From: Calliopum simillimum
Lineage: Eukaryota > Arthropoda > Insecta > Diptera > Lauxaniidae
Assembly: GCA_951812925.1 (NCBI GenBank)
Contig: OX638372.1
Location: 64,373,407 to 64,437,406, forward strand
Length of the DNA stretch: 64,000 nt
Reading direction: 5' to 3'
This document shows positions 45,876 through 56,198 of this stretch, in pieces. The notes beneath the pieces were generated by a model, which was not told the origin of the DNA, ran no database searches, and saw nothing but the letters and a program-made list of their open reading frames with translations. The stretch's first letter is position 1; every line of letters starts with the position of its first letter. A program made the position numbers and the translations under genes.

Positions 45876-46079
45876 TCAAACAAAATTAACAACAAATTTT
45901 TGAATTTGGAGTAAGTCCACTCAGAGCAAAAGAACTCAGGACAAAAGGTTTTGCTGCCGCACTACGAGAACGATTCATTTTCGCTTTTCAAATCTTTTTC
46001 TTTATGATATATTTTTTTTTTAATACTTTTGTTTATCATGGTATGTAATTCTATACGATATATAAATATATATATATAA

Positions 46080-46466
46080 ATTTACAACAATTTAAGCACA
46101 AAATTTTATGTTGAGCACGTTGAAGAACTCAATTCATTAAACTTTATTTTTGCACCTACTTGCAATAATATTGTAATGAATCGGTCTAACATTTGCTCAT
46201 AATGGCCTATGCATTTATTGTATTAAAAAAGCAAATTTTCATTTGCTACAATTTCTTTCATACAATCTTCTCTAATAATTTTAAAAATATCACAGTGCCA
46301 ATTTCTCTCAAACAGTAGTTTATATTTTTCTATGCAAATTTCAGTAATATCGACATAAAACTCATAATTATTGTCATAAATTCTCTTGCATTCCAAACAA
46401 TTAAAAGCTTAACCACTTCGACTCCACATATAATAACCCAGGAAAATTAGACGAAAAAAGAGCTGC
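46080..46466 (-). pseudogene. P-element-like transposase copy B, C-terminal segment
   Basis: On the minus strand the frames read LGYYMWSRSG-stop-AFNCLEC, then KRIYDNNYEFYVDITEICIE, KYKLLFERNWHCDIFKIIRE and DCMKEIVANENLL. This fits the cysteine-containing tail of P transposases, where an A-G-Y segment precedes C..C. It follows the 49.0-50.0 kb segment once the palindrome and R1 insertions are removed. Stops are present. Confidence 0.65.
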
Positions 46467-49036
46467 TGTGCGAAAAAATTCCAAGTGATTTTTTTTCCAC
46501 CGGAACTATATTTTTTTATGCATGGTTAATAACACTGTGGAACAATTTTGAACTTTTTTTTTAAAACACATTAGAAAATCCAAAAAATTCTTAAAGTAGA
46601 CGTAAAAAAAAATACCCGTGTCTCGTGGTTGTTCTCCAGCACATCACATTTTTTTTTAATCGATTTTTGAAGTTTTTTTTCCACTGTACATGAAAAAACA
46701 AAAATACCGCATTCTTGTGTTAAATCGATGAATTTAACTATATGATCCTTACATCTGAGGTGTATCATGTGTTCAGCAAACTTCTGCAGGATATTGCGGG
46801 GAATATTTTTGTTTGAAATTTTAACCGTATTTGACCCCCACATGTGGGTCATTTTTGCCCTTCTCTTAAAAAGGTACAAAAATGACACCCAAAACAGGGA
46901 AATATTGAGTCAGTATGTACTACAGAAATATTTGCTATAAAATTTCAATACAAGTTTTTAAACATGTAAAGGTCGAAATTTGAGCCCGAAACCAAAAAAA
47001 TCGTTAAAATCAATTAGGACTTTTCACATTGCATATTAGTTACATCCCTGACGCGCTTACCTTAAGTTTTAAGAATTTTTCGTCTTTTGTAACTCTAAGT
47101 GAAATTTTTTGCAGGATATTTTTCAAAATTTATTAACCCATTGTGGCTCAGTTTTAGAAAAAGGGGTCAAAAAGACCCATAAAAACAGGATATAATAGGT
47201 TTATGTATTCTAGGAAAATGATCCTTGTGTGATTTCGTTATGATCTTGAGAGAAAGAGTTTTGTCCAAAATGTAGTTTTAGAGTTTTACAGAGGGGTGAA
47301 ATTTGGAAAATATTTATTGTTAGAACTGCCTACAGATTTTAACGATTTTTTTGCTTTGAGGATAAAATTTTGCTTTTTTAGTGTTCAGCAACTAGTAGTG
47401 AAATTGAATAGCAAATATTTCCGTGGTACATACTGACTCAATATTCCCCTGTTTTAAGTGTCATTTTTGTACCTTTTTAAGAAAAGAGAAAAATGACCCA
47501 CATGTGGAGGTTGTGCAGGGTTAAAATTTTCTACAAAAATATTCCCCGCAATATCCTGCATAAGTTTGCTGAACACATGATACACCTCAAATGTAAGGAT
47601 CATTTAGTTAAATTCATCTATTTAACACAAGAATGCGGTATTTTTGTTTTTTTCATAATATACAGTGGAAAAAAAAAACATCAAAAATCGATTAAAAAAA
47701 AATGTGACGTGCTGGAGAAAAACCACGAGACATCGGTATTTTTTTTAACGCCTACTTTAAGAATTTTTTGGGTTTTCTCATGTTTTTTTTGTGTCGAACG
47801 GAGTAATGTGTAAAAAGTCCACTGAAGTCCATTGTGCGCATAATAAGTTATTCAGGCTCAAAGGTCGCTAAAATCAGTTTTTAGCAAATATCTCGCTAAC
47901 GCAAACTTTTACAGAAAAATTTTTCTCCACAATATTGTAACACAGGAAATTTCCTATGTAAAGATGTAACAAATGTTTTGGTATAGCTAATAGTTTAGGA
48001 GATAACCCAATTTAAAAAGTTGTGCACAGTTTTAATATGTAAATGCTACGTATAAGCTCACATTAAAATATCTTACTTTTAAAATTGCGAATACCCTTTA
48101 ACGAGAAGTCGTACAAAAAAAATTAAAAAACCGTTCAAAAGATAATTGGATTCTGTATACACCGTATTAAATTTTTTTTGGAGCGACTCATGGTCCAAGA
48201 GATAATCTTCAAAAACCGTTAAGGTTTCGAAACTACTGGTTTTTGAAGGATACCTCTGACACGGTAAGCCATACGATAAAAAGCAAGAGCATCAATTTTG
48301 TAGAGAATCACAAGATCTACAAAAAATAAGCCATATGTGTACACATTGAAGTAACCGTTTTGAAGATATTCAAAAAAAACTTTTAAATGGCAAAAAAATC
48401 GGTCTTTATTGAAAAACTTCTAAACGGTTACTTCAATGTGTTCACATGAGGCTTTTTTTTATAGATCTTGTAATGTTCTACAAAATTTAAGCTGATACTT
48501 TTTATTGTATGACTTACCGTTTCAGTGATATCCTTCAAAAACCAGTATTTTCGAAACCTTAACGGTTTTTGAAGAATATCTTTTAGACCATGATTGGCTC
48601 CAAACAAAATTTAATACGGTGTATACAGAATCCAATTATCTTTTAATGGTTTTTTAATTTTTTGTACGACGCCTCGTTAAAGAGTATTCGCAATTTTAAA
48701 AGTAAGATATTTTAATATGAACATATACGTAGCATTTACAAATAAAAATTGTACACAACTTTTTAAATTGGGTTATCTCCTAAATTATAAGCTAAACAAA
48801 AACATTTGTGTCATCTTTACATAGAAAATTTCCTGTATTACAAAATTGTGGAGAAAAATTTTTCTGTAAAAGTTTGCGTTAGCGAGATATTTGCAAAAAC
48901 TGATTTTAGCGACCTTTGAGCATGAATAACTTTTTTATGTGCATCATGGACTTCAATGGACTTTTTACACAATATTAACCATGCATAAATGAATATAACT
49001 CCGGTGAAAAAAATTCACTTGGAATTTTTTCGCAGA
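46467..49036. mobile_element. P1 palindromic element (~1.3 kb) with an R1 insertion
   Basis: The outer ends, TGCGAAAAAATTCCAAGTGA then CATGGTTAATA, occur at 46465-46532 and inverted at 48972-49036. The body 47808-48970 is a near-perfect palindrome centred near 48397 (GTGTAAAAAGTCC at one end, GGACTTTTTACAC at the other). R1 (46534-47803) splits one arm. Removing it leaves two arms of about 650 bp with almost no spacer. No coding capacity is seen. It sits in P-element copy B at the same place as the partial copy in copy A. Confidence 0.85.
46534..47803. mobile_element. R1 foldback element, best copy, TAA duplication
   Basis: The left arm 46534-46940 and the right arm about 47400-47803 are inverted copies containing CAATATCCTGCA.AAG, TGATACACCTCA.ATGTAAG, GACGTGCTGGA and CTTTAAGAATTTTT. 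TAA at 46531-46533 and TAA at 47803-47805 reconstruct the uninterrupted P1 sequence GGTTAATAATGTGTAAAAAG when one copy is removed. The centre (46941-47400) is unique and bounded by GACCCACATGTGG-type hairpins. The 3-bp duplication suggests mobilisation by a PIF/Harbinger-type transposase. Confidence 0.8.
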
Positions 49037-49930
49037 AATATTCTAATTTTCCTGGGCTATAATGTCTGAAACGTTGTCAATTTTTTCTATAAAATTAGTA
49101 AACTCAGTAACTAATTCTATCTCATTAAATAGATGATTTTCGAATTGGATAGTTGTTGCGTTTATGTAAATATTTTTATGACTGGTATATTCACTTTTAG
49201 TCATAAAGAAGCATTGGTACACTTCGCTTATAGATCCATATTTAGTTTTTGAAAAGTAATCCATCAGATTAATTATTTTTCTAAATTGCTCATTTTTTGA
49301 TGAGAAAGAAGTTTTTCCACCATGATTTGACAAATGCACCATTTGTCTTATGAGCGTACTTGTTGCTTTGGCCATATTCGCGTTTATTCCGGCATTTGTG
49401 TCGAACAATCCTTCTGCAATATCATCTGCAAATGTTTAGCAAATAATTTTTTCATTGATTAAATTTGTACGATTTAATTTTGATATAAGTAAATTTTTCC
49501 ATTTTCTTCGCAACACATTCGATAACTTTCCAATTCTTTTGTAAAAATTTATTAAACATTTTATCAAATGTTTAAAATCATAAATAATGAAAACTTTAAT
49601 ATCATTAAATAAAATGAATTTATCAATTTTTTCATTAAAGATCTTTATTCTAGATTTATGTTGATGACATTCATCATACGTCAGACTAGTAATTATATGA
49701 TCATTATAATGAATTTTTAAGTTTTTTAATGCTGTCACATTTGTTTTGGCCCGATCACATACAAAGCCTATTACTTTTATATTGAAATTATATGCGGATC
49801 TAACCACATAAGCAAAAATTTTAAAAATTCCATCTGCAGTAAAACATCCATCATTAAAATGGTAGCTGTGGGTATATTCCCACTCTTCCGTGATACCAGA
49901 AAGTACGATAACACAAACATAAGGCGTGTT
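49037..49930 (-). pseudogene. P-element-like transposase copy B, central catalytic segment
   Basis: On the minus strand it reads IRVKRNTPYVCVIVLSG, ITEEWEYTHSYHFNDG, VIGFVCDRAKTNVTALKN, LTYDECHQHKSRIKIFNE and VFIIYDFKHLIKCLINFYK. Past a stop near 49436 it continues AGINANMAKATSTLIRQMVH and ELVTEFTNFIEKIDNVSDII. The CDRAKTN and YDFKHLIK segments correspond to conserved blocks of the P-element RNase H-like domain. It is more complete than copy A here because the region before THSYHF is present. In-frame stops and frame changes are present. Confidence 0.88.
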
Positions 49931-49984
49931 TCTTTTGACGCGTATAGATAATTGTATATGTGTGACAAAAAAAAAAACGCGCAC

Positions 49985-50394
49985 AAATAAATAAAAGGAT
50001 AAAAAAAAATCCATAATTTGAAAAAAAAAGAATTTATTGGAAAATAAAAAATTCACAAACTTCACTTTTGACCACTATTTAATAAAATCACGTTCTGCAT
50101 TTCCAATCATTATGACCATAAAATTGCTTAAATTTTGGAGAAACCAAGATGCCTTTAAGCAAAGCTTTGACACTGGCTAAGTATGCCAACCTCCCAACTG
50201 GGTACATTCATTTCATTCAATCAGCTTCTTCATCGCGATTGCGACGCAATTACTTTAGTAATACCCGATCAAAGTTTGTATGACATTTTTCGCGGACCGC
50301 ATTTCGACTTAATCACAACACACTTGATAAGTGTTGATGTAATCCAACCGTTGTTGTAGCCAAACGCCAATAACTCTATGCAACAGCCAAATCT
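49985..50394. other. Unassigned non-coding stretch in the composite insertion
   Basis: Nothing recognised between the inverted repeat and the R3 copy. Confidence 0.4.
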
Positions 50395-51415
50395 CCCAGT
50401 GAATGCCACTATCCATTTCATATGTAAAATAGGCTGCTGATTCCGAAAATCGCATTATTTTTTTGAGGTGTATCATGTGTTCAGTAAACTTATGTAGGAT
50501 ATTACGAGGAATATTTTTGTAGACAATTTTAACCCTCTAAAACCCCCACATGTAGGTCTTTTAACCTAAATGTGGGGGGTCAAAATGACCCACATGTAAG
50601 GGTCTTAGAGGGTTAAAATTTTCTACCAAAATACTCCTCGTAATATCCTGCATAAGTTTACTGAACACATGATACACCTCAAATGTAAGGATCATATAGT
50701 TATTTGCATCGATTTAACACAAGAATGCGTTATTTTTGTTTTTTTCATGTACAGTGGATTAAAAAACTTCAAAAATCGGTTAAAAAAAATCGGACGTTTT
50801 GGAGAAAAACGACGTGACACGGGTGTTTTGTTTTAACGCTAACTTTAAGAATTTTTTGGATTTTCTCATGTGTTTTGCAAATAGTTTCAAATTATCGACA
50901 GTTTACTAAAAAAAACCGACAAAAAATAGGCAAAAACGCATTTTAGTAATTTATCAATGAATTGTATACAACTTTTGCATTTTCCGATCGATTTTTTTAA
51001 GTGGTATCTTATTTTCTTCACAAATATATACTCTATGATACAAAAACAAAAAAAATTGTAAAAAAGTTATTTCTTCTTGTATAAATCTGCAGTTGATTTT
51101 GATTTTTTGTTAATTTTTTCGAAAAAAAAAAATGTTTTTTTAGAAATCAATTTATTTCGCCGAAACTAACAAACCACCCAAAAAGTGAAGTGAATATCAT
51201 TTGTAGGTAATTTAATTACCTTTGATATGACATATTAAACGTTTGAATACAAATATTGGTTCTTGAGAAATTTGTATTTAAATGGAACTATCTTTTTTTT
51301 TGGTCCGAAAACCGAAAATGACCGATAAATCGAAAACGACACGAAATAAAAAAAAAAAATAATGCGATTTTCGGAATCAGCAGCTCATTTTACATGAATG
51401 ATGGCATTCCCTGGG
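50395..51415. mobile_element. R3 element, copy 2 (1.02 kb)
   Basis: CCCAGTGAATGCCACTATCC at the left is mirrored by ATGATGGCATTCCCTGGG at the right, continuing through GGCTGCTGATTCCGAAAATC and GATTTTCGGAATCAGCAGC. The interior carries an R1-derived foldback (50460-50880) with the hairpin TTTTAACCCTCTAAAACCCC / GGGTCTTAGAGGGTTAAAA around CACATGT motifs. It then shares about 500 bp with copy 1 (38460-39000). Non-coding. Confidence 0.8.
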
Positions 51416-51489
51416 GAAAAAATTTTTACTCATTTGTTGCATAGTGTAATTGAAAGCCTGCAATTAAAATTTTTTTGTAGCCACCCGCT

Positions 51490-51606
51490 GTTAAACTCGC
51501 ACTGAAAATGTCATTTCATAGTTAAACGAGTCAACAATTTGAACGCGTTCAACAATTTAAACGAGTTTAATATAACTTAGTTTAAACTTGCACTGAAAAA
51601 CTGGCC
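51490..51606. mobile_element. Harbinger right-end remnant
   Basis: AAACTCGCACTGAAAATGTC through AACAATTTAAACGAGTTTAA and TTTAAACTTGCACTGAAAAA to CTGGCC matches the last ~110 bp of the Harbinger element at 31846-31952. Only this end is present. Confidence 0.8.
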
Positions 51607-51704
51607 ATAAAAATTGTAATTTACCTTTTATCTTGCTCTGCCATTTTTAGAATCAATTCTTTTGACGTTTTGTTTGTTTTTTTTTTTTTTGGTATTTTTG
51701 TTTA

Positions 51705-51760
51705 AAACTTATCGATAAATACTCATCTTTGATGGGCAGCACTGGCTTTTATCCTCAATT
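51705..51760 (+). promoter_or_regulatory. Housekeeping-type promoter motifs (DRE, motif-7-like)
   Basis: TTATCGATAA at 51709-51718 matches the fly DRE core (WATCGATW) and GGCAGCACTGGC near 51736 matches the motif-7-like CA.C.CTR pattern known from Drosophila housekeeping promoters. They lie ~350 bp upstream of the p32-like sequence, as expected if the gene was copied at DNA level with its promoter. A functional promoter is not shown. Confidence 0.4.
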
Positions 51761-52049
51761 ATGATCTAAGCGACGCGTGCTATCGCCAACTATCGCTTCA
51801 TACAAATATTTTGCTAATTATAGGTTCGTTTTCGTGGCAAGTGGGCTTAAAGTGGGCTTAAATGTGCTAACTGTGGTCGAACAAAACGCTGCATTGTGAA
51901 TAGCACTTTCGAAAATTATGTTCTTCTTTATTAACAGCTGACATTTGTTTATGTTTTGGTTTTTTGTTTTTTGGTTAATTTTGAAAGAAATTAAATAGTT
52001 TTCTAAAAATACAGAAAAATTAATAATTTGAACAAAGCCACATTACGTT

Positions 52050-52710
52050 TTTTCAATATCGCCGCCAGTGCCAAGGCAAATTCGCTGAAAAATGTGTTCG
52101 GTAAGTGCAACCTTACAGCATTTGGCACATGTCGAAAAATCCAACAATATTAGGATTTAAATGTTGAAAAGCCAAGCTTAGGATGCAGCTGCGGTTGTGG
52201 TTTGTGGTATTAAACATCACATTCACACCAAGGGTGAACGCGAATTGGTTGAGTTTTTAACTGAAGAAATTGTCGCAGAGCGTAAGGCAGAAAAGCCAAA
52301 GCTGTGCCAACTGCTTTGGATGGATTCACTGTTAAATTGCAAGGCGCTGATGTAGAGCCGTTGTTGTCGTCAGTTTCAACGTAAATCATACAGTTGACAC
52401 TGAGGAAGAACCCGAAATTGATCCAAATGCTGATAAACCCGAATGGGTGAAATGCGTAGCAAGCCACAATTTCCTACAAGGAACACCACAGGAAGGCGAA
52501 TATAATGACCAAAAAATTGTTGAAAGGTGCATTTTTGAAAGCGAGTGAAATGATAAAGTATACGCTGTTGCCGTTGCCGGAGATGTGCTCGATGGTTGTC
52601 TATATGATTTACTTGAAGAGAAGGGTATCAGCAATGAATTTGTTGAAAAATTGTCTGACCACTTTGCAGCAATGTACCACTGGGTCTTGATCAATATGAA
52701 GAAGGTCGCT
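52050..52710 (+). pseudogene. C1QBP / p32 (MAM33 family) pseudogene
   Basis: The plus strand reads HTKGERELVEFLTEEIVAER, then across a frame change SFNVNHTVDTEEEPEIDPNA and ADKPEW. After a diverged part come QEGEYND, NDKVYAVA, AGDVLDGCLYDLLEEKGISN and EFVEKLSD. These are signature blocks of mitochondrial p32/C1QBP, an acidic ring-forming matrix protein. At least three frameshifts and a premature stop are visible and the C-terminus drifts into unrelated sequence near 52710. A GTAAGT at 52106 and an acceptor-like GATGCAG near 52186 suggest an intron is retained, which argues against a processed retrocopy. Confidence 0.88.
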
Positions 52711-52724
52711 ACTTTGGTTTTGGT

Positions 52725-53345
52725 AATAGTTTATCGTGAACGACGAGCACCAAATTGTGGAGAACCTTCTGGTGCATATACCAGAAGCCAGTTATGGCAG
52801 TCGTACGCATACGATAATTTTATTAGATGACAAGAATAAATTGTATCTTCGTGAGGAGGCAATGGCTGGAGTCAATCCAGATGATAAGTGGAAAACGACT
52901 AATATTCAGGCCTGTTCTGTAATCCTCGTGGTTTCAATTACTTTTCACTTAGGAGGTTTTTTGGATGAAAATGGTGAGTCACACTATAAAAAGTATAAGA
53001 ATCTTTTTTTGTGGAGAATTACAGGTTCTACAAATAATATTCATTAGTATTTATTAAAAAGTAAATATTCGGTAAAGTCGAATTTTTCGACTTTTTGCAG
53101 TTTTTTAAGAATGTTTCCTAAACGGTTACTTTTTTGTTGATGCAAGTCAATGTTATTTGTAGAATCTGTAATTTTCCTCAAAAAAGATTTTAATACTTTT
53201 TATCGTGTGACTCACCATTTTCATCAAAAAAACCTCCTAAGTGAAAAGTAATTGAAACCACGAGGATTACAGAACAGGCCTGATTGAGAAGCAATACTTT
53301 GACGATTTAAATAAACTGTATGTGTTATTCATTCAAAGACGAGTT
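52725..53345 (+). pseudogene. Tango2-like (NRDE family) C-terminal fragment, with a MITE insertion
   Basis: From about 52731 the frame reads VNDEHQIVENLLVHIPEASY, GSRTHTIILLDDKNKLYLRE and GVNPDDKWKTTNI. After removal of the 376-bp MITE it continues EKQYFDDLNKLYVL. The YGSRTHTIILLD..N.LYL.E segment resembles the conserved C-terminus of Tango2/NRDE proteins (YGTRT.T.ILVD...V.F.E). Only this C-terminal part is present, directly downstream of the p32 remnant on the same strand. I am fairly but not fully sure of the family. Confidence 0.65.
52907..53282. mobile_element. 376-bp palindromic MITE with ATT duplication
   Basis: CAGGCCTGTTCTGTAATCCT at the left is mirrored by AGGATTACAGAACAGGCCTG at the right, and the arms continue for about 170 bp each. 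ATT lies on both sides (52904-52906 and 53283-53285). Internal phrases (a GGTGAGTCA.AC-like block, ATAAAAAGTAT, TCTACAAATAATA, AAACGGTTACTT) parallel the P1 arms (ACGGTAAGTCATACGATAAAA, AAACGGTTACTTCAA), so it looks like a smaller cousin of P1. Confidence 0.88.
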
Positions 53346-53562
53346 CAACTTTTGTATGCAAAAATAAATGTATTCAGCAATTTTCTCAGGTCATTTACAG
53401 CCAGAAGTTATTTTAATACTTTTAATGTGTTTAACGTTCCAAATAACTATAAACTTTTAAAAAATATGAATTATTTAGTTTACATAGTAATTATGAACTT
53501 TATTTTATACAGTAATTAATTTAACACGCCTTGCTTTCAAACTGTTTTTTTTTACAAGCTTT

Positions 53563-54971
53563 TTACAATAAAATATCAACTTTAGATTTCAAAAAGAAAC
53601 CCGCAATCATTTCTTTTTTATAAGATTTTTGTATCTTGTTTTTCACACCTTTGAATGCTCCTTTGCGTGAATTTTTAACAGCGTTTTTAATCGCACGTGA
53701 ATTTTGGGCACGTGAACTATATATCAAATTAAAAAAGAATTCATTATTAAGATTATGATTTTGAATAGTCTCAACTCATTTTACCGTTTATTTAAGGAAT
53801 TTCTACTCAATGGTATGTTAGTGTATGGATCTACTTTGCCTTTTTTTTCGTATCACCTTTTGCCTTTTTCGATGAGTAGTAGTAGTGAACCTGAATTTGC
53901 TGATTTGCCCGATTTAGCTGTATAATCCGATTTCATCGAAACTGCATTACTGGCCCCAACAGGTCGATGTATACCCTTGCCACCAGCACTATAACGCTAG
54001 GTAGAAGATTTACCAGAGTGCATGCTAGCAGCATCATTAGCTAGCAGGATGAGATTTTATTTTTATTTAATTTCCATTAGTACTGGTTGCTGCAGATGCC
54101 TCTTTGTCATCACCATTTTCATCATTAGAGTTGGAAGTTGTCATAAATGAACTGCCATGTACTATGGACACAATTGCATGTTGTGCTGCTTTGCGTATCT
54201 ATGTATATTAAAAGAATTTAGTAAGTACATAATTGAAAAATTAATCAAAAACTACCTACTTTTGGTTTTAAATGCGTCGCAAATGAGAGTATCGCATCAA
54301 TATACTGCCAAGTTGAGCTATAACTCCAGGTCGCATAGTCTTGTGCACCCATACCCAATAAAGACACACCAGCAATAATATCCTGCTCCTCAGTGCTTGC
54401 CTCTATTCGTTGCATTAATAAAATAAAATATTCTGTAGATGATTCTGTACCGCCACGTTCTTTTATTATTTCCGTCAGCGCTGTTAATATGGCCAACATT
54501 TCCTTATGCAAATCTGAAGAACCTCTAAAGCCGACGGGCAATTTTTTAAAGCTCATGTTGGTACAAGTGCTGTAGTTGGATGCAAATGTTTTGAAAGTCT
54601 TAAATGTGCCGTGTTGTGTTTCGGACATATCCTCATCAGCATCATCATCCATATTGAAAGATTTCAAGCTTCCTGCGATGTCATTTACTGTGGCTTCGGC
54701 GTTGTACATTTGACGCTGTTCATGTTTTTGCACCGCTTCCAATGTTAGGCCAGTTGCATCTGCATCTCCTGCCACTATAATTTATAAATTAATGCATTTT
54801 TTTTTTACTGAATAAAGCAATTTTCTTACCCATATTCAAATTTGGTTGAAAGAAACGCGACTTTGCCTTCATCCGATGTTTCATCTGCTCTGGATTTGAA
54901 GTTGACGAAAGGCCTCGTCCCCAGCTTTTACCTTTGGTATGACGCTTAAGTTTTGAACGAATTTTAGCCAT
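53563..54971 (-). pseudogene. RRP12-like ribosome-biogenesis gene, internally deleted pseudogene
   Basis: Exon 1 (54830-54971) starts MAKIRSKLKRHTKGKSWG and has SSTSNPEQMKHRMKAKSRFF. The donor ATGG|GTAAGA and the acceptor TTATAG|TGGCAG leave a ~55-bp intron. Exon 2 (54260-54774) has GLTLEAVQKHEQRQ, TFKTFASNYSTCTNMSFKKL, HKEMLAILTALTEIIKERGG and STEYFILLMQRIEAS, then jumps to AQDYATWSYSSTWQYIDAIL, skipping ~60 family residues. The donor A|GTAGGT and the acceptor CATAG|AT lead to exon 3 (IRKAAQHAIVSIVHGSSFM), which runs to a stop at 54067. Further down come a C-terminal block (53785-54010, SAGGKGIHRPVGASNAVSMK with stops) and a lysine-rich last exon (53563-53716). RRP12 proteins are ~1300 residues and act in 40S/60S pre-ribosome export. 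Most of the HEAT-repeat middle is missing. Confidence 0.9.
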
Positions 54972-55044
54972 TTTCAATTACACTTCTTAATATTTTTTAA
55001 TAAAAAAAACAATACAAATGTCAACAATACACAAATGTCAACTT

Positions 55045-55058
55045 ACAATCGATAACAA
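55045..55058 (-). promoter_or_regulatory. DRE-like site upstream of RRP12 pseudogene
   Basis: AATCGATAAC lies ~75 bp upstream of the RRP12 start codon and contains ATCGATAA, the DRE core used by many fly housekeeping genes. It supports DNA-level copying with promoter. Activity is not implied. Confidence 0.4.
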
Positions 55059-55289
55059 GTGCGAAGTCACAATTACCGATTAAAAAAACCCGATTAATAA
55101 TCAATAAAAGACGGTGTCAAACGGCAACAATATTTAGCCGCGGAGCTTACCACTTTAATTTAACGTGCATTAGCTTAGCGCTATTTGTTGTTGCTTTCCC
55201 ATACATTTATCGTAAAGTGCTAAAGAAAGTCCAGATAGAATGCCGAAAAAAACGCACCTTATATATACGCGTCAAAAGAAACACAGCTA

Positions 55290-56161
55290 TTATTTGCGAG
55301 TTAATTTAATTGTTTATCATGCAACTTTTTCACAATACCTTCTATGCATTTACGAAATTCATAATATTGTAAATTTGCTGTTATAGGAGTTTCATTTATT
55401 TTAATTATGCAAATTTTACTAAATCCATTTATTTCGAGAAAAGTGCTTAGTTCCGAAAGCATTTTTTCGACAAATTCATTAAAACCAGTACCATAACATT
55501 TTACTTATTTAACAGAACTGAACTGTAACCTAACCAATCCAATGTTATTATTTGGAGATTCTTCAGGCATCGCCATTATCTCCACTTCATTACCAATGTC
55601 AATTTGTGCTGACACCAAATCTTTAGCCGCAAATGAAATATCATCTATTACATTGGTATTATTTGCTGATTCTGGGGGTATCTCCTCCACAATACTGACG
55701 TCAATTTCTCCTGACGATAATGCTTCTGACACAATTGGTTCTGGGAGTATCTCCTCCACAATACTAACGACAATTTCTGCTGACGATAATGCTTCAGCTA
55801 AATTTGAAATATCTTCTATTTAATTTGTATTATTTGTTGGTTCTGGGAGTATCTCCTCCGCATAATTTTCAATTTCAGTTCTTATTTCAAATACATGCCC
55901 CAAAGATACATACTCCAACATTTGCAATTCTATTCCTTCAAGATTTAGTGATGGAATTGCAATCGTATTTAATTTTTTTCCTTTAGGCTTTAAATCGTCT
56001 GGCTTAAAATGTCTACTACAGATATATATTGCTTTTCGTTTTAATTGATACAGTGGACTTATTGCAATTAACCACTTTTGCTTAACTTCATAATTTTCAG
56101 GCCATCCATAAAGCCTCACACGATCTTTCGTGGTTTTTCGGCATATAAAGCACGAACGCAC
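55290..56161 (-). pseudogene. P-element-like transposase copy B, THAP domain and N-terminal part
   Basis: On the minus strand 56161-55820 reads RSCFICRKTTKDRVRLYGWP, IYICSRHFKPDDLKP and LNTIAIPSLNLE. This is a THAP zinc finger: C-x2-C near the N-terminus, then C-x2-H, then an A-x-P-S/T box. This domain binds DNA in P-element and THAP9 transposases. The first codon is GTG, so the real ATG is lost at the 56.2-kb MITE boundary. An acidic segment follows with a ~66-bp repeat (SIVEEILPEP-type units, three copies between 55660 and 55860). Next are AQIDIGNEVEIMAMPEES and IGLVRLQFSSVK, also in copy A. The sequence reaches CVSFDAYI near 55275 and is then broken by the composite insertion. Confidence 0.9.
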
Positions 56162-56198
56162 TTTTCTTTCTATTCATATATATATATACATATATATT

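Larger units (their letters stand above)
49926..55287. mobile_element. Composite 5.3-kb insertion in P copy B, bounded by a 21-nt inverted repeat
   Basis: GTGTTTCTTTTGACGCGTATA occurs at 49926-49946 and inverted at 55265-55285. P-transposase text stops at one and resumes at the other. Inside are an R3 copy, a Harbinger end, fragments of three host genes (p32, Tango2-like, RRP12) and promoter-like DNA. It could be a gene-capturing element or a segmental duplication trapped between repeats. The exact ends and any target duplication are unresolved because the repeat itself could be partly P coding sequence (CVSFDAYI). Confidence 0.55.

Noticed and set aside
44175..51606. One giant Harbinger with the left end at 44175 and the right end at 51606
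   Set aside because: Flanking trinucleotides differ (TTA-like versus ATA), the left end matches only weakly and P-element segments lie across the interval, so they are treated as unrelated remnants.
52050..54971. p32, Tango2-like and RRP12 as active genes
   Set aside because: Frameshifts, premature stops, missing internal exons and a MITE insertion make all three non-functional as read here.
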